Positions 5,288 to 6,040 of a stretch of DNA of 6,040 nt are shown in pieces. A program made the translations under genes and the position numbers. The stretch covers positions 1 through 6,040 of the forward strand of contig JALVWZ010000415.1 of the NCBI GenBank assembly GCA_027023115.1. Reading direction: 5' to 3'. The stretch is from Thermaceae bacterium. GTDB taxonomy: Bacteria; Deinococcota; Deinococci; Deinococcales; Marinithermaceae. How positions within the stretch are numbered: the stretch's first letter is position 1; the number at the start of each line of letters is the position of its first letter. Under the pieces are notes generated by a model. That model was given only the letters and a program-made list of their open reading frames with translations, ran no database searches and was not told the origin of the DNA.

Positions 5288-5866
5288 ATGCGGATAGGGC
5301 TCTTTGGCGGCAGCTTCGATCCGGTGCACATGGGGCACCTGCTGGCCGCCAGCGAGTCGGCCGACCGTCTCGAGCTCGACGAGGTCCACTTCGTCACCGC
5401 CGCCCGGCCGCCGCACAAGCGCCCCGTGGCCTCCGCCGAGGCGCGCCACGAGATGGTGGTGCTGGCCACCGCCGCCGACACGCGCTTTCGCAGCAGCCGC
5501 TTGGAGCTCGACTATCCCGGCCCCACCTTTACCGTCAACACCCTGCGCCGCGCCCGTCGCCTCTGGCCGGCAGTCGAACTGTTCTTCATAACCGGCGGCG
5601 ACGCCTACCGCGACCTGGCCAGCTGGCGCGAGCCGGAAGCGCTGGTGGCGCTGGCCCAGATGGTGGCGGTCAGCCGCCCCGGCTACGACCTCTTGCGGAT
5701 CGACCCCTTCTTTCGCGAACGGGTGCTGACGCTGGAAATACCAGGCTACGACATCTCGAGCACCGAGATCCGCCGCCGCATCGCGGCCGGCCGCTCGGTG
5801 CGTTATCTGGTGCCCTACGAGGTGGAGGTCTACATTGCCAAGCACCAACTCTATCGAGCAGATTAG
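5288..5866 (+). CDS. nadD: Nicotinate-nucleotide adenylyltransferase
   Basis: Joins ATP and nicotinate mononucleotide to form nicotinate adenine dinucleotide, the adenylyl step of NAD synthesis. The 192 residues match family length. Visible motifs are the nucleotidyltransferase signature GGSFDPVHMGHL (7-18, with HxGH at 14-17), ARPPHK (39-44), PGPTFTVNTL (77-86), ITGGDAYRDLASW (101-113) and the second ATP-site motif ISSTEIRRRI (156-165), with the expected end YLVPYEVEVYI. ATG 5288 directly follows the obg TGA, and the Shine-Dalgarno GGAGG (5278-5282) lies in the obg end, so translation is coupled. Its 3' end overlaps yqeK by 32 nt. This obg-nadD-yqeK order is seen in related bacteria. Confidence 0.97.
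   Translation: MRIGLFGGSFDPVHMGHLLAASESADRLELDEVHFVTAARPPHKRPVASAEARHEMVVLATAADTRFRSSRLELDYPGPTFTVNTLRRARRLWPAVELFFITGGDAYRDLASWREPEALVALAQMVAVSRPGYDLLRIDPFFRERVLTLEIPGYDISSTEIRRRIAAGRSVRYLVPYEVEVYIAKHQLYRAD
5824..5828 (+). promoter_or_regulatory. Shine-Dalgarno for TTG start of yqeK
   Basis: GGAGG inside the 3' end of nadD, 6 nt before TTG 5835. The next in-frame ATG (5883) has no such site, so this supports the TTG start. Confidence 0.65.
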
Positions 5867-6040
5867 CGCCAAGGTAAAAGCCATGGTCACACCCCGGCGC
5901 TGGGAGCACATTAAGCGGGTGGCCGATCTGGCGCGGGAGATAGCCAAGGCCGCCGGAGCCGATCCGGAGCGGGCTTATCTGGCCGGCCTCCTGCACGACG
6001 TGGCCCGCGAGCTGCCCGAGGAAGAGCTGCTCAGGCGCTG
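5835..6040 (+). CDS. yqeK: YqeK-like HD-domain bis(5'-nucleosyl)-tetraphosphatase, N-terminal part (3' truncated by window)
   Basis: Predicted metal-dependent HD hydrolase that splits diadenosine tetraphosphate (Ap4A) symmetrically into two ADP, a function shown for YqeK proteins of other bacteria. Only the first 68 residues are present; the frame is still open at the window end. Visible features are a helix leading to RRWEHIKRVADLA, whose His is the first HD metal ligand, and LAGLLHDVARELPEEELLRR, holding the paired His-Asp that names the family. The start TTG 5835 is preferred over ATG 5883 because it has GGAGG at 6 nt and supplies the N-terminal helix (IEQISAKVKAMVTPRRW) expected before the first His. 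It overlaps nadD by 32 nt. In many genomes rsfS follows yqeK in this cluster, which is worth looking for just downstream. Confidence 0.88.
   Translation, partial: MPSTNSIEQISAKVKAMVTPRRWEHIKRVADLAREIAKAAGADPERAYLAGLLHDVARELPEEELLRR

Noticed and set aside
5003..5947. Long open frame on the - strand opposite the end of obg, nadD and the start of yqeK
   Set aside because: Same reason: a mirror of strongly conserved + strand genes, with no motif or upstream signals of its own.

Overview
This is a GC-rich bacterial chromosome segment, most likely from the order Thermales (Deinococcota). The L27, L21 and Obg proteins resemble my memory of their Thermus counterparts closely but with clear differences, so a non-Thermus member of the family (for example an Oceanithermus- or Marinithermus-like genus) is plausible. 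The genus is inference, made without a database search. Everything seen looks chromosomal and mostly housekeeping. There is no integrase, transposase, CRISPR array, toxin-antitoxin pair or phage gene.

Left part (1-1653, + strand): the 3' half of nagA (N-acetylglucosamine-6-phosphate deacetylase) overlaps a SIS-domain gene. The second protein looks like the GlmS isomerase half without its glutaminase domain, i.e. an NagB-II type glucosamine-6-phosphate deaminase. Together they would convert GlcNAc-6-P to GlcN-6-P and then to fructose-6-P, for amino-sugar use or cell-wall recycling.

Middle part (1654-3202): a good sigma-70 promoter leads to a small four-helix membrane protein of unknown function. 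Convergent to it, on the - strand, lies an atypical SDR / NAD(P)-binding epimerase-like protein. Its upstream region carries a perfect 9+4+9 inverted repeat that looks like a repressor operator.

Right part (3163-6040, + strand): a consensus promoter drives tRNA-Ala(GGC), which ends at a UUCG-loop terminator. A second consensus promoter then drives rplU-rpmA-obg-nadD-yqeK, the last gene running off the window. This is a widely conserved ribosome/GTPase/NAD cluster: L21 and L27 of the 50S subunit, the 50S-assembly GTPase Obg, nicotinate-nucleotide adenylyltransferase, and the HD-domain Ap4A hydrolase. The genes are packed with 3, 33, 0 and -32 nt between them. The only sizeable gap (rpmA-obg) holds a strong hairpin.

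TTG starts are inferred for three of the six genes whose starts lie in intergenic or overlapping positions that need a decision (SIS gene, SDR, yqeK), each with a purine-rich Shine-Dalgarno exactly 6 nt upstream. I found no convincing new biological system. The points most worth checking are the operator-like palindrome, the hairpin overlapping the obg ribosome-binding region, the leader hairpin of rplU, and the unnamed membrane protein.
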